From positions 52,586,938 to 52,650,937 of the forward strand of contig NC_087069.1 of the NCBI RefSeq assembly GCF_963678635.1: 64,000 bases of DNA. The letters are read 5' to 3'. Source of the DNA: Symsagittifera roscoffensis (lineage: Eukaryota; Xenacoelomorpha; Acoela; Convolutidae). Shown in pieces: positions 1 through 11,426 of the stretch (within the stretch, counting starts at the first letter, position 1; each line of letters starts with the position of its first letter). Under the pieces are notes generated by a model, which did no database searches, was not told the DNA's origin, and saw only the letters and a program-made list of their open reading frames with translations. The position numbers and the translations under genes are program-made.

Positions 1-725
1 ACCAATTTAGGCAAAATGAATCAAGAACCAAAATGATCAAATAGACTGAATTCTAGACTTCATTTTTTGATCGTTTCTCATTAAGGTTTTAGAATGAAAA
101 ACTAATAAGCTATGTACTTTCTTTTCAGTGGAGAACTTATTCACTTAGAACAACCCAATGGGTTTTAGAAATTGAAAAACATGAATATGGTTTGCGTATA
201 TCGTAATGAGAGGCCATGGTTGAAAATGAAAAAATTATAAGCAGAAAATTGTTAAAACATTTGAACTTTTTTATGCAAATAATTAGATTTCTGTTTGTCA
301 GATTTGTTTAGAGCTGTCAGATTTGTTTATAAACAAATTTATATTGCTAATAACTATTAGGTAAATTAATAAACTCCGTTGTATTCTTTCTGGCAAATTT
401 GGAAAAAAAACACTATAAATAGCAAGTGAACAGTCTGAGCGTAATCTAATGCACAGGTTATTCAAAGAGCAGAAAACTAGTTTCAATGTTTTTCGACTCA
501 AAGAGGTGGTTCCACATTTAATTTCAGGCAATCAAGTACAAGCACCCAGTTATGGTCTATTCAACTATCAAGATAACTTGCTCATAGCAAAAATATCAGG
601 AAAAGTACAAATTAGGTAGAAAATTTCGAAAAAGTTACTTAAGAAAAGTATCGAAAGAATCTTTATAATTGGTTGCAAACAAACCGCAGCTGATTGAAGA
701 ACTTTGACTGACATCAACTCCTTAC

Positions 726-875
726 CTGATTTTGGGCTGCATGTAGGGGATGAAGTCATAGCGAAGCTTTTCAGCAATTTAAATGGCTTTTTAGCCATAT
801 CCTCAAAACACAGCTCCTTACGTTCTGTTTTTTGCAATGAATCGTTTGGACAACTCCTGACAGGGCAATTATTGC
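726..875 (-). CDS. Internal exon of a Cys-rich protein
   Basis: A 150-nt exon is bounded on the minus strand by a clean acceptor (ATCTCAG|GC) and a strong donor (AATCAG|GTAAGG). It is phase 1 on both sides, which is typical of exchangeable extracellular modules. The 49 complete codons contain four cysteines: an N-terminal pair (NNCPVRSCPND), then ELCFED and PTCSPKS. I do not recognise the domain. Flanking exons were not identified with confidence; an open frame at about 300-530 on the same strand also has four Cys but lacks a convincing acceptor. The gene is probably secreted or extracellular and extends beyond what can be resolved here. Confidence 0.5.
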
Positions 876-1100
876 CTGAGATACTCTTAATGATAGTTCG
901 AAGAATCAAATTTAAAAATTAATATTAGAAATCTAAATGTTTACAAAGTCCAGGGCGAAAAAAAAATGAAAAATGAAAATCTTTTTGTTCTTATCATGAT
1001 TTTGTAAAAAAACTATGACTTTCGATCAAATATAATCTAGAAATAATTTCAAAAAATTGAGCAGAGTGATTTCGCATAAGTAAATAAATCACGATATATT

Positions 1101-1149
1101 TTTTTTGTCATATACCAGAGATGATTTTTTGTCATATACCAGAGATGAT
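1101..1149. repeat. Short tandem duplication, about 24-bp unit
   Basis: The unit TTTTTTGTCATATACCAGAG plus ATGA occurs twice in direct succession. Confidence 0.7.
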
Positions 1150-1377
1150 ACTTTTACTAGGTCGTCCAAAACATTTTTTCGAGCTATTAAAACACGATAA
1201 AAACCTTAATTTAAAAACTTAATTTGGAGAATTTTTGGATGATTTTGACAAAAGTGCGTTTTTTGGCGTTGTTTTCCGGCAAGATATCTGACTTCGAAGA
1301 TTAATGGAGCTGTTACAATTTCGTTTAAACTATACTTTTTGATTTCCACTAATTAGTCTACTACTACGGGAATCATT

Positions 1378-2040
1378 GGAAATAATAAGCCGTAATTCTA
1401 ATTTTGTTTTAATTGTGCAGAACATTTGAAACTTACTTGTTGTTCCGACTTTCGATACGAAAGTAACGGAATATTTGTGCTCGGCGTGGGTTTTTTTTCT
1501 TCAGACAAATTTCGACATTTTAACTAGCCATTTTTGACGGAATTTCTTTATATCATTCGAAAACCATTGTTGCCTTGAACGTAAATTTGAAAAGATATTT
1601 CACCTGTGATCATTTTTCGTAAAGTTATGAGGGTTTAAAGATTGCCATTTTGGCCTTTTGACCAATTTGGGACATTAACGAGCGATATAATTTGCGCTTA
1701 ACGCGTAAGCGGAGATTTAATCCGTCTTATAATTCGTTCGAATTTGGTTGAACGAAACTTATTGATCTGTTACAAGGAACGAAATCTATCTTTTCGTACT
1801 TTATATGGCATGTGGGGGGTTGATTTTCACAAAAAATTTCAAATTTTGGAGAAAAAAAAATTTCATTTAATTTTTCTTTCATTTAACTTTTTATGTTATT
1901 ACTGCTGCTCCATAAATCTTAAAAGGCAGTCGGAACATTCGGGGCTTCGCCGTGATACGCGCAGTCTTGTCTCTTTTTGAAATTAATCAGCCGTAATTCT
2001 AATTTTGTTTCAATTGTGCAGAACATTTGAAACTTACTTG
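1378..2040 (+). mobile_element. Dispersed repeat flanked by about 60-bp direct duplications
   Basis: The sequence just left of copy 1 (1,378-1,440, containing GCCGTAATTCTAATTTTGTT and ending ACTTACTTGT) recurs just right of it (1,976-2,040) with a few differences. The next bases after the element (CTCTTTTTGAA) also recur after the second flank. This is what an insertion that duplicated about 60 bp of target, or an insertion followed by local duplication, would leave. Confidence 0.6.
1441..1968 (+). repeat. Dispersed 0.53-kb repeat, copy 1
   Basis: It begins TGTTCCGACTTTCG and ends GCAGTCTTG, and a second copy at 13,721-14,262 is similar throughout. Both have an early hairpin (ACTTTCG..CGAAAGT), a central segment with ACGCGTAAGCGG, and a GC-rich tail with GGGCTTCGCC. 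No long open frame or terminal inverted repeat is visible, so it looks like a non-autonomous mobile repeat. Class unknown. Confidence 0.7.
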
Positions 2041-3613
2041 TCTCTTTTTGAAAACTTGAAGATGGATTTGATTAAGAAGAGATAATCAGATGTCAGCTAA
2101 TTCTTAACTCGTGTCAAAGAACAGATTAGATTGCTCGACTGAAAACCGTTTTCGAAATATATATATTGAAGCAGGTTTACATTCAAAGTATGTTTTATTG
2201 ATGAAGCAAATAAAAAATAAACGCAATCACCTTTCGATTTCTTCACACCAAATCGGATTTAAATGGTTTGCATAATCATACAAATATGGTAACCATTAGT
2301 CGTATGTAACTGAAGTTTTGCTCAATTATTATCTAAAAATTGTTTAATAAATAAATAACTCAAGGATAGAGCAAACAAAAAAGAATCTCCTTAACGTTGA
2401 TCAGTTTTCATGATCAAATCAAAGCATAAGATCAAAACATGATTTTGCACGCGAAGACAAACGAGTTTATTAATTGAATTGTATAATCAAATATCTTTGT
2501 TTATTTTTAACTATGGGCAACCTTGGGTCTCATTATTTTCGATATTCTGTCCTCTTTTCTGATTTTTGCTGAATTCAAACGGAGCTTTAATTTAGTCTAA
2601 TCGTTTGCAGTGTAATTAATTTAATTAATTTTAAATCAACCTCTGCTTTTAAATCTGCTTTAGTGACAGAAAATGCCGATCCTTGTTTCGAACAATTAAA
2701 AATCAAATTATGCGATGATTTGTTATTGATTATTACCCTGTTTGGCCAAAACTTCTAATTCTACAAAATCCACAAATGACGAGCTTCCATATACTCTTTA
2801 AAAATTAATATGTACAGAAAAATTTAGGCATTTTCACAAAAAAAACGTTCTATAAGCAAAAAAAAGTTAGGCTATTTTCCTTCAAAGCTACCCCTCGCGT
2901 ACTTCGCCTGTTCATCAATTTTAGTGTGTACTAAGGGACCATACAAACTTAAGCATTGAAACAAAAAATGGTTGTCATCGCCTAATTATCGTCATGCTTT
3001 TTGTAAAAATTAGACAAAGTGAACAGAAAAAATATATGTTTAAAAATCACGCGAGCGGAAGAGCCAGAAACGTTACGAGTAGTTTTCATCTGACAACCAT
3101 ATTTTTCGATTTTTCGAGTTTTGTCTAAATATTGTTTCTTTTTCTCCAAAATTTAGAATAAAAACCTACTGGTTCAGTGGATGCAGTCCCATATATAGTC
3201 TCCCGCTTGGAATTGTATGACAAGCAATCTTTGTTTGAAACTGTATGAAACACTTTTTTGCGTGGCGTGTAGAGGTTAACCCGTGTAGTTTTAAAGAAAG
3301 CTTTCGTTTTTTGGGATTCCAATGATCAACTTTACCCATTACTCCAGTTCTGACTTAATAAGATTAATGTCTCGAATGATGGTTTCAACGAAAAATCAAA
3401 AATAAATTCACAAAGCGTGGATATCATTTCATTGGTTTCCTTTGATCTGGAGTTTTTTTTTATTCTTAGAACATGTTTTAAGTTTTTTAGAGAAGAGATT
3501 ACGTAATGTACTCAATCGCATTACGGATATATTTACTATCGCCGTATGCAGACTGGTGTTCCATCTGACCAACATCTCCCCAATAACTCCAGCATTCGTT
3601 CCCATCTATATAT

Positions 3614-3615
<2 letters not shown>
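2041..3615. other. No supported feature
   Basis: AT-rich sequence. A minus-strand open frame at 3,125-3,322 starts with ATG and reaches a weak GT donor, but I could not find matching splice context. Confidence 0.5.
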
Positions 3616-3816
<201 letters not shown>

Positions 3817-3879
3817 GAATTACACAGCTTCCCAAATATGATCATCCTTGATTTGATCACAAACCCAAGGTTTCAATGA

Positions 3880-4210
3880 GAAAGAACTATTAATGCAGCC
3901 CATTTCTAAAGAGGGATTGAGAGACCTGTTGATGTTCTAGATGAATACATTGAGCCGAATCCGTGCTCATCTACCACAAAGCTTTAAACGGAAAATAATG
4001 ATATAAAGAATTCTAAAATGAGATAAAACGAGATTTTGAGGAGATTGAAATGGTACAAAAGAGATTGAGAAAACAAATTTAAAAAAATGAAAGCGTATTT
4101 TTCTGGCTATAATGTGCGACAGAAAAGAACTGGGAATAATTTATATTAATTTTTGTTAGGAAAAAACGAAGACTACTCACATTTCATGTGAGTAACAAAT
4201 TAAACGCCTT
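3880..4210 (+). repeat. Diverged repeat copy related to 5,310-5,650
   Basis: Shares with 5,310-5,650 the order of motifs TTGATGTTCTAGATGAA, a later TTTTTCTGG/TTTTGTCTGG, and AATTTTTGTTAG followed by an A-rich stretch. Heavily diverged, so probably an old transposable element fragment. Confidence 0.45.
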
Positions 4211-4763
4211 TTTGGAAGCAGAACGCCTTTTTGGAAAGGGATCATACAAATTAAATGTAGCTTCAATCAATTAGATGGCCGAGAGACATTAGGCGAATAA
4301 ATCAAAAGGAAAAACAAGTTATCTCATCATCTCTCAATAGTTCTCATCACACATTTCTCAGCCGCTCATCACACATTTTCACAATCGCAATCTCTAAACG
4401 TCTAATACATCTGTTTTCTTTTGTTTTGTACAGCTTATTTCATCATTCTGCAGTTTCGGATTTAATTTTTGTTTCCACCAGCGGCTCAAAATCATCAAAA
4501 TCAAGATAAAAGAACTATCTGCCAGGGAGGCAAACCAGGGTCGCTGGTTTTTTTGAGATAAGTCGCATTTTGAATCATACATAATTCAACCATTACGTTG
4601 TTGAAATGCAAAAAAAAAACGAAATCGAGCAAAATAACTTGGAGTTTTTTCCACAACCCAGATTTTGTTTGGCTGAGTTGTTTAATCAATGTGTGCAATG
4701 TGTGTTGGCTGTGAATCAACTTTAAACATCCAAAGATGCATCAGATACGGGGGTTGGTACTTG

Positions 4764-5121
4764 ATACTTTTTAAGAAATCCATTTTTGGCTGACCGACCC
4801 TAAAATTTTTCTAAGCTCGCCTTCGGCGCCAATATTTACTAATTTTGAGGGGGGAGCGCGTGCCGAAAAAACGCAAGTTTTTGGTCAAAATTTTCAAAAA
4901 AAGTGCCTAAAAACGTCTTTTTTGACAGTTTTTTCTTTAAAAATTTTGCCTGTGGCGCGGAAAATGTAGCCAAAATTGGGGCAAAACAGTGCATTGGGAG
5001 AGCTCGAAAAATCAATTTGGTCGACCTAAAAAAAAGTTATCAAAATTTTCGATTGTTTTTTGAAAATCCGCACCCGACTACCACCCCCCCCACCCTCGAG
5101 AAAATCCTAGATCCGCCCCTC
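4764..5121 (+). mobile_element. Truncated hAT-type MITE, copy 2
   Basis: Colinear with the MITE at 8,529-8,951. Shared blocks include GATACTTTTT, CGCCTTCGGCGCCAATA, a GAGGGGG..GCGCG block, ATCAATTTGGTCGACCTAAA and the terminal ATCCGCCCCT. The left terminal inverted repeat is missing, so the copy is 5'-truncated and no target duplication can be scored. Confidence 0.8.
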
Positions 5122-5309
5122 GGATAGAGTATTGCAAAGTTGTAACGGATAACCTTGAGATATAAACATCTGAAAAGAAAAAAACTGTTTGAGTGGGGTT
5201 TTCGTTTCTACAGATAATCTTTTCGAGTTTATTTTCCCAACCAAGATGAGCAATTACTTAAACAGGCGACTATCATGGAACTCAGGAGCTAAGGATCACA
5301 AGCTGAAGA

Positions 5310-7125
5310 GTTCAATGAAAAACGACTGAAAACGCAGCCTATTCGCAAAGAAGGCTACACAGATCTATTGATGTTCTAGATGAAAACATAAGCTGAATCC
5401 CTGTTCAACATTACCAGTAACCTACCATCAAAGATGCAAAAATATTTCTGAAATCAGATACCACGAGAATCTGAACAGAACGAATTTGTACATGAGATAA
5501 TGAAAAAATTGAATTGAAAGTCAACCACAGCATATTTTGTCTGGTTTTATTGCGAGAAAGAGAAAAACCGGGAATCATTGCGTCAATTTTTGTTAGAATA
5601 AAGATCGAGTCTATTCACAATAAATGAGAGTCGAACATCGTGCGTTTTTTTGCCAAACCGAGCTAAATGGGAACAAACGTACTGCAGCTTCATTCACATA
5701 GTGGGGTGCAAAACATTGTGCAAAAAACCAAGAGGATATTGAAGTCTTCAAAGTTACAACTAAATAAGAGCCTGTTTCAGATGAGAGTCTTTCGATCATG
5801 ACTACTGTAACTTCAACAGTGTGCTACATCCAAATAAAAGAAGACAGCGAAATTCAGATCATTAAACAAAGGAGGAGTATCATCCAAAGTATCAATCAGA
5901 ATTGACGGATAACAACAAAAAGAAAACAGACAGCGGATAATAGCTGGATGAAGTGAAGGAGAATAAAGTGTTCGCGAGACGAAGGAGGCAATAGAAAAAT
6001 TGCAATTTCTGAAGAAAAGAAGCATCAGTGTAAAGAATAAATTTTTTTGCGAAGATGATGAACGAGATTATGATAGACTCTACGTTTCTCAATAAATGGA
6101 AGCAAAACCAAACAGACTTGCAGAGGCAGTAGTGAAAACAAAAGATAGACAAAGAAAGTGTAAATACGCGAAGAAAATGAAAAATTGGACGAAAAAAATT
6201 GAAAATATTAGCAAAAAAAGCCAAATTAACAGAAAATGGAAAAACGCGCTGCGAATTTCCTAGTAAAACTATCAATGAAGCTAGCGCTAATTTCATCAAA
6301 CTGACGTTAAAGTTATTGATGATGACTTTCCAATGATGCTATAGTGATATAAAACTTGTGTAGTGATATGCTACAGTGATATATACGAGAGAAACTAATA
6401 AAGAAGCAACGTTTGAACACGTAAGAAGGAACAGCTGCTCTGAAAATACGGCTAAGAAACAAATAGATTGACAGAAAAGACTAATCGCTGAAATAATTGA
6501 TGAAAAGTGAGATAAAAGACCATAGAAACTATTAAAACGAAAACCAGGATCAACCGTCAACACCTAAGAAGTTCAAAAGATTGCAAAAAAAGTGGTGACC
6601 AATTATGCAGCTTGTAATGAAACATGTAGAGTGGGTAAACTCAGAAAAAGTCCAGAAGTAAGTAATTCAATGAATCAGTCGTCATTGATTTGGTTGATAG
6701 GACAGATTCTAAAACCAGAGAAAAAAGGATCTTGTTTCATTTGATTGACATTTTTATATCAATTATCGAACCAGGAACTCTTTAATCATCGTGGCGCAAA
6801 TTACAACAGAAGATTTAAAAAAAAAACAGAAAATCAACCGATCCAAGAAAACAGAAAAATTTTTGATAGATCCTTATTTGAAGAGTAGCTACGGATGACG
6901 CGAGAACGGGAAAATTGAAAAATGAGTTTATGGGTCATCAGAAGATCAAAGGAGCAAAGCCTCCATCCCAATAACTTCGTAGCGACAGCATCAAGCAGCA
7001 TGCAGTTTTGTATTCTTTGCACTGGAATCACAAAGATTGGAGCCAAGGACGATAGACATCCAGAAGTTATTCGTGCAATTGAGAAAATCAAACGCGATAA
7101 CTTTCAACATCGCCTTGAAATATAA
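5310..7125 (+). pseudogene. Purine-rich, degenerate possible transposon coding region
   Basis: The plus strand is strongly A/G-rich and carries hydrophilic, Lys/Glu/Arg-rich peptide stretches in shifting frames, interrupted by stops. The last open block is 6,922-7,125 and ends in a stop. Its beginning (5,310-5,650) is repeated in diverged form at 3,880-4,210, which favours a mobile element over a host gene. No diagnostic motif was found. Hydrophobic open frames on the minus strand (5,800-6,560) are shadows of this composition. Confidence 0.25.
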
Positions 7126-7344
7126 GTTCTAAGTAGTCCTTGTAGGGCTGAGTGGTGCCAGGCATGATTGACATCATACGTCAATCAATGGGCTGTTCAA
7201 AAGAAAGAGTGTATGACGAAACAGCATTACAGTTACGCATTAGAATTACGCAAAAACGTTACAGATAAATTACGCAATACAATAATTGAATTGTTATTGC
7301 ATAGGAGTTTTTTTTACTCAGCTTTGTTTCTAAATATTTGTTTT

Positions 7345-7450
7345 TTTTCTCAATACGAGGTCAAACTGAGCACTGGATAGGCGCACAGTTTTGTGTCTGC
7401 ATGTTCTTGGATTCCAGAGACAAGTCTTTAAACATGTGAAATTTTTATCG
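7345..7450 (+). repeat. Fragment of a dispersed repeat, also in both arms
   Basis: The order GTCAAACTG..CA, GATAGGCGCACA, TGTCTGCATG, TTGGATTCC and TTTTTATCGGAACA is found again, diverged, at about 50,470-50,640 and in its left-arm partner near 27,420-27,590. It is a scattered repeat, not an exon. Confidence 0.5.
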
Positions 7451-7948
7451 GAACAATGAGATAACGAAAGAAGAACAAAGAGAAAATCCTTGTTGCGGAA
7501 AACGCTTTCATTCCCTAAAAGCACAGTTTGTCCTCGTAATGTCGAGAACCCAAGTTTATTAAATAAAGCATAAAATCTCACATATTCTGTTTTATTGGCA
7601 AAGGGGAAACAATGTTGTGCCATGGTATGCTCTTAGATTATTCTATAGTTTTCTCATGATGTTCTTCGTACGCTTTATGTCTGAAAAAACTCACTGGTTA
7701 AGAAAAAGGTGGTTGTCTATATTTATTAAAATTTAAATAACCTAAATTATGAAATGAGTTTAAATTTTTTTGTAATACCGATTGAAACACATATGCAAAA
7801 TTTTAGCAACAGAGAATTCCTTACAAATAATTAGGTACACATAATAACCTGATCTAAATGTTACTTGCTTTGCCGCTTCAGCACAGTGACCAGCTGGTAA
7901 CAGTTTTAATAGCACATTCGTTTGAATGCGAACAAATAATTCTCGTTA

Positions 7949-8170
7949 TTAGGGCAACAAAAACATTACTAAACACTTTAAAACATAGCAAAAGATTGCA
8001 ATGACAAAACTGAATCCAGATTGTCGTAATCTTCCTCCATTCCCATTGCCTTCGCGCTCTAATTCTTTTATTTTTTCGTTTTCAAGGTTATTTATTTCCT
8101 TTTCTAGCTGAATATCTCCTACATCCGAATTTTCATTCAGCTTCCAGTTTTCTTCACCCGCGTTTGTCAT
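7949..8170 (-). CDS. Terminal exon of a small tail-anchored membrane protein
   Basis: The minus strand reads from an acceptor (CTGATTTTAG|ATGACA) through 73 codons to TAA. The first 50 residues are hydrophilic and helix-prone, with acidic and Lys/Glu-rich stretches (LEKEINNLENEKIKELERE). They are followed by a Gly/Asn linker and a single hydrophobic segment (SGFSFVIAIFCYVLKCL) a few residues from the stop. This is the layout of a tail-anchored protein: a cytosolic coiled-coil-like region plus a C-terminal anchor. Because an acceptor lies directly before the ATG, this may be an internal Met of a longer protein continuing from 8,229-8,308. Family not recognised. Confidence 0.5.
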   Translation of the reverse strand: MTNAGEENWKLNENSDVGDIQLEKEINNLENEKIKELEREGNGNGGRLRQSGFSFVIAIFCYVLKCLVMFLLP

Positions 8171-8228
8171 CTAAAATCAGAAAATTTTCTTCAATTTTCA
8201 ATTTAAAAAAAGGTCCGGCAACATGCAC

Positions 8229-8308
8229 TTCCTTCCTTGAACAAATCTGAGTTTTTGTTTGTCTTCTAAACAGTCGATAAATTGAACATGCTCTTAAAAG
8301 CTCTCTTT
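8229..8308 (-). CDS. Possible preceding exon of the tail-anchored gene
   Basis: An 80-nt block after a good acceptor (TTTTTCAG|AA) encodes a basic peptide (RELLRACSIYRLFRRQTK) and could end at a weak donor (GGAA|GTGCAT) in phase 0, matching the next exon. The intron would be only 58 nt. The donor is poor, hence low confidence. Confidence 0.28.
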
Positions 8309-8520
8309 CTGAAAAACAAAAAATTGACCTATACAAACGTTATCAATCAATAAAACTGTTGAAATAATCTTTTCAAAATATATATTCTTACTTCTATAAG
8401 GATACCTTCCTGAATGGTAGCTGAGAAAAAAACACTATCTAAAATTTTTGTTTCGTTTTAATAACTCATTATTTCAAAACATAGCCAACTGACCGTTGGA
8501 AAAGAGTTATGAACGCAAGT

Positions 8521-8959
8521 AAACAATCCAGGGGCGGATTTAGGGGGAGGAAGGTCGTACGCACCCCCCCCCCCTCAGGGATTCGACCCCCTGCCGACCC
8601 AAAGAGTCCCCCCTTTGATACTTTTTCAGAAATCCATTTTTAGCCGACCGACCCAAAAACTTTTCTGAAGGCGCCTTCGGCGCCAATACATACTAACTTT
8701 GAGGGGGAGCGCGCGCCAAAAAAAAACGCGATTTTTTGTAAAATTTTTTCAAAAACCTGCCCAAAAACGGCTTTTTTCACTGTTTTTCAAAAATTTGCCT
8801 GCGGCGCTGAAAAATTGGCCAGAATAGGGCCAAAGCAGTGCTTTAGTAGAGCTTTAAAAATCAATTTGGTCGACCTAAAAAAAGGTAGTCAAAAAAGAAA
8901 CCCCCCCCCCCCCCCCCCCCCCCCGAGAAGAAAATCCTATATCCGCCCCTGAAACAATC
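8521..8959 (+). mobile_element. hAT-type MITE with 8-bp target duplication
   Basis: The element spans 8,529-8,951 (423 bp) and has near-perfect terminal inverted repeats (CAGGGGCGGATTTAGG at the left, CCTATATCCGCCCCTG at the right). It is flanked by the 8-bp direct duplication AAACAATC at 8,521-8,528 and 8,952-8,959. CAGGGGCGG termini with 8-bp duplications are established features of non-autonomous hAT elements. There is no coding capacity. An internal run of 24 C lies at 8,901-8,924. Confidence 0.92.
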
Positions 8960-9627
8960 TTAAAAAAACTGTTGAAAAAATCTCAATTTTCGAAATTCAA
9001 AGAAAAAATAGATGCCCTTTAAGTCTTTGAATTTTTTGCAGAACAAATCACTGGCACTACAAAAATTTTAACTCACTTCAAGAAAACTGGATCAAAAGGT
9101 AAATTTTTTATTCCTCTGTCTGGAAATCTAAGTTTTTAAATCCAATTTCGAAACTAGAAATTATTCACGTTCTTTTACGGCATTGCCACGTTCGTATTTG
9201 AAGTTTACCCAAGTTTTAGCAGATGAATATCAATTGAACTCGAAATGTGCGTATATACTAAAGTGCGTTGATAAAGGAGTTAATATGTATGAATGCAATT
9301 CTGTTGTTATTGGAGCTTGTTAATATTTTATATTAAAAAAAAGATTAAAAAATCACCAAGACCCGTATAATAGTCTTTACTACATTCATTTATCTTGGCC
9401 AAAAACTAACCACTTTCAAAACCCGAGTTGACAAAAATGCAAGTCAAACTATTTTTCATGCTATGACCCATATGTTTCAAATTGATTGAAAACTTTAGTA
9501 CCATAAGTCAGAATTGAATGAAAGTTTATGGTCATAAGTGCCGAATAAAGGACTAGAAAAACAAATCGTATTCAAATTTGATACAGATTTTTTCGTTTGC
9601 GGTGGTACACGATATCAACTATTTTTA

Positions 9628-9706
9628 TCAAACGAGACAAGCCAATAATTTAATTAGAGCTATCTCTCAGATAAACTGCAATAGAAGACTTGCCATCAGA
9701 GCTGAC
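9628..9706 (+). repeat. Local duplicate A, first copy
   Basis: About 75 bp containing AACGAGACAAGCCA and AGCTATCTCTCAGATAAACT recur at 10,260-10,330 in the same orientation. Confidence 0.8.
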
Positions 9707-10259
9707 TTAGGGAAGAGTAAAAAAACTAAGACGACGAAAAATGAACTTGCTAGTCTTTTCAATTTTGCGACTGGAAATCGTTGCCTCATGTTTTTGTCAG
9801 ATGTTCTACACACTCTACTCAACTTACACGTCTAACAGCTGTAATTCAACAGCTAGCTTCACTGAGTGAATTAATAATTCTTTTACAGGTGAATTAACTT
9901 TTTTGGCGGCTTTATTAATTTTGACCCAATTTTTGCCAGCTTATTTTTGCCGGGTAAATTTTTTTTTATTTTTCGGTAAACTTCTCAAATAGTTTTTTTA
10001 TCTTCATTTTCATGAGGATATATATGGTTCATGGTTTTCTGGTTTTTATGGGCGCCAAAATTTTCTGTTGGAAAAAAAAATTATTATTTTTTGATGCATG
10101 GTTTTCGATTTTTTTTTCGAAGTGAGTAAAACTAGTTTGAATTTTAATTAGTTAAGTGTGTTTAGGTTTGAGCAAATTTATTTGAAATCGACTGAAGCTG
10201 ATGATTTAACGTATTGTTTCAATATGTCAAAAAAATGATAATTTTCAAGATTTACTTTG

Positions 10260-10330
10260 CAAACGAGACAAGCCATTAATTTAACTAGAGCTATCTCTCA
10301 GATAAACTGCAATAGAAGACTTAACATCAG
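10260..10330 (+). repeat. Local duplicate A, second copy
   Basis: Direct copy of 9,628-9,706 with a few substitutions. Confidence 0.8.
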
Positions 10331-10340
10331 ACTTGCCAAC

Positions 10341-10371
10341 AAGTTGAAATATTTTTAAAATATTTCAACTT
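10341..10371. repeat. Perfect 31-bp palindrome
   Basis: AAGTTGAAATATTTT, one T, then its exact reverse complement: 15-bp arms around a single base. It sits at the left edge of local duplicate B. Confidence 0.85.
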
Positions 10372-10420
10372 GTTTTACAGAGCGTATCAGTTCACAAACA
10401 GTTCAAGTTTTTCTAAACAA
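10355..10420 (+). repeat. Local duplicate B, first copy
   Basis: About 66 bp (TTTCAACTTGTTTTACAGAG, then CAAACAGTTCAAGTTTTTCT) recur at 11,360-11,426 almost unchanged. Confidence 0.85.
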
Positions 10421-10424
10421 CTGT

Positions 10425-10499
10425 TTTGACTCGACTGTTTTGTCTGCAAAGGAACAAAACAGTCAGTCCTTTGACTCGACTGTTTTGTCTGCAAAGGAA
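10425..10499 (+). repeat. Tandem duplication, 29-bp unit at 46-bp spacing
   Basis: TTGACTCGACTGTTTTGTCT followed by GCAAAGGAA occurs twice, separated by 17 bp of similar sequence. Confidence 0.8.
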
Positions 10500-11359
10500 A
10501 GTGCTGCCAAGTTATGCACGAATTCCAAGAGTGTGATTTTTTTCTGGCTGAAGTTTTGACAAAAAATGTTTCGTGTTTTTTTATTTCCTTTAAAGGCCTT
10601 TTTTAATGTTTTTTTTGTGATCTAGCCCTTTTATCTTTGCAAATAAAATTTTCATCATCTTTGACGTAATTGGACTATTTTCATAGGTTTTCAGAGTTTT
10701 TTTTTCAGATTTTCGGCAAGTTTTTTCTGTGGCAATTGTTTGTAATTTTGCATTGATAATTTTGAATTTTTTTGTTATTTTTTTGCTGTCTTATACAATA
10801 ACAAATAGCGAAAAGGGCTTTTCACATTTGATTGCTTTGTTGGATATGAAGATTGTTTGTTTGCAAAAATTAATTGTTAATTTTTCGATTGAAATGTTTT
10901 CTCATCATTTTTATCTATTGGCTTAACAATAAATGGATAGAGTTAAGCTCGAAACAAATCTTTAAATTTTTTTGAAGGTAATTGATTTGTTTAAAATTTG
11001 CAACAAAATTGTTCTTGATATTTTAGCGTTCGATTTTTTCAACAGAAATGATTCAGGTTTTTCAGGTTTCAGACACATTATCTTATGATCTGTGGCGCTT
11101 TATTGCGTATCGCAAGTGGTGTGAAGCTCAGCTTCGCCTCCGTGTTTTGAATTGTTTCTTAAACCGTATCCTTTTGTGAAATTTTCAAGTGTCTTTTCAG
11201 CAATCGAATCTAGTTGTGATACTTTAAAATGACAATAAACAATATTTCTTCTATTGAAGCCATTCGAGCGATGAAGATTTGAAATAGTACATGGTAATTT
11301 TTAGACTAAATCACTTCGCCAAAAAAGTTTTTTCCATCAAACTATTAAATCAATGAATC

Positions 11360-11426
11360 TTTAAAATATTTCAACTTGTTTTACAGAGCGTATCAGTTCA
11401 CAAACAGTTCAAGTTTTTCTAAACAA
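11360..11426 (+). repeat. Local duplicate B, second copy
   Basis: Direct copy of 10,355-10,420 about 1 kb downstream. It lacks the left half of the 31-bp palindrome. Confidence 0.85.

Noticed and set aside
298-531. Four-Cys frame following the exon at 726-875
   Set aside because: No acceptor precedes the open stretch; a stop lies two codons upstream.
5892-6299. 135-residue hydrophobic minus-strand frame
   Set aside because: Low-complexity complement of a purine-rich block, with no splice context or motif.
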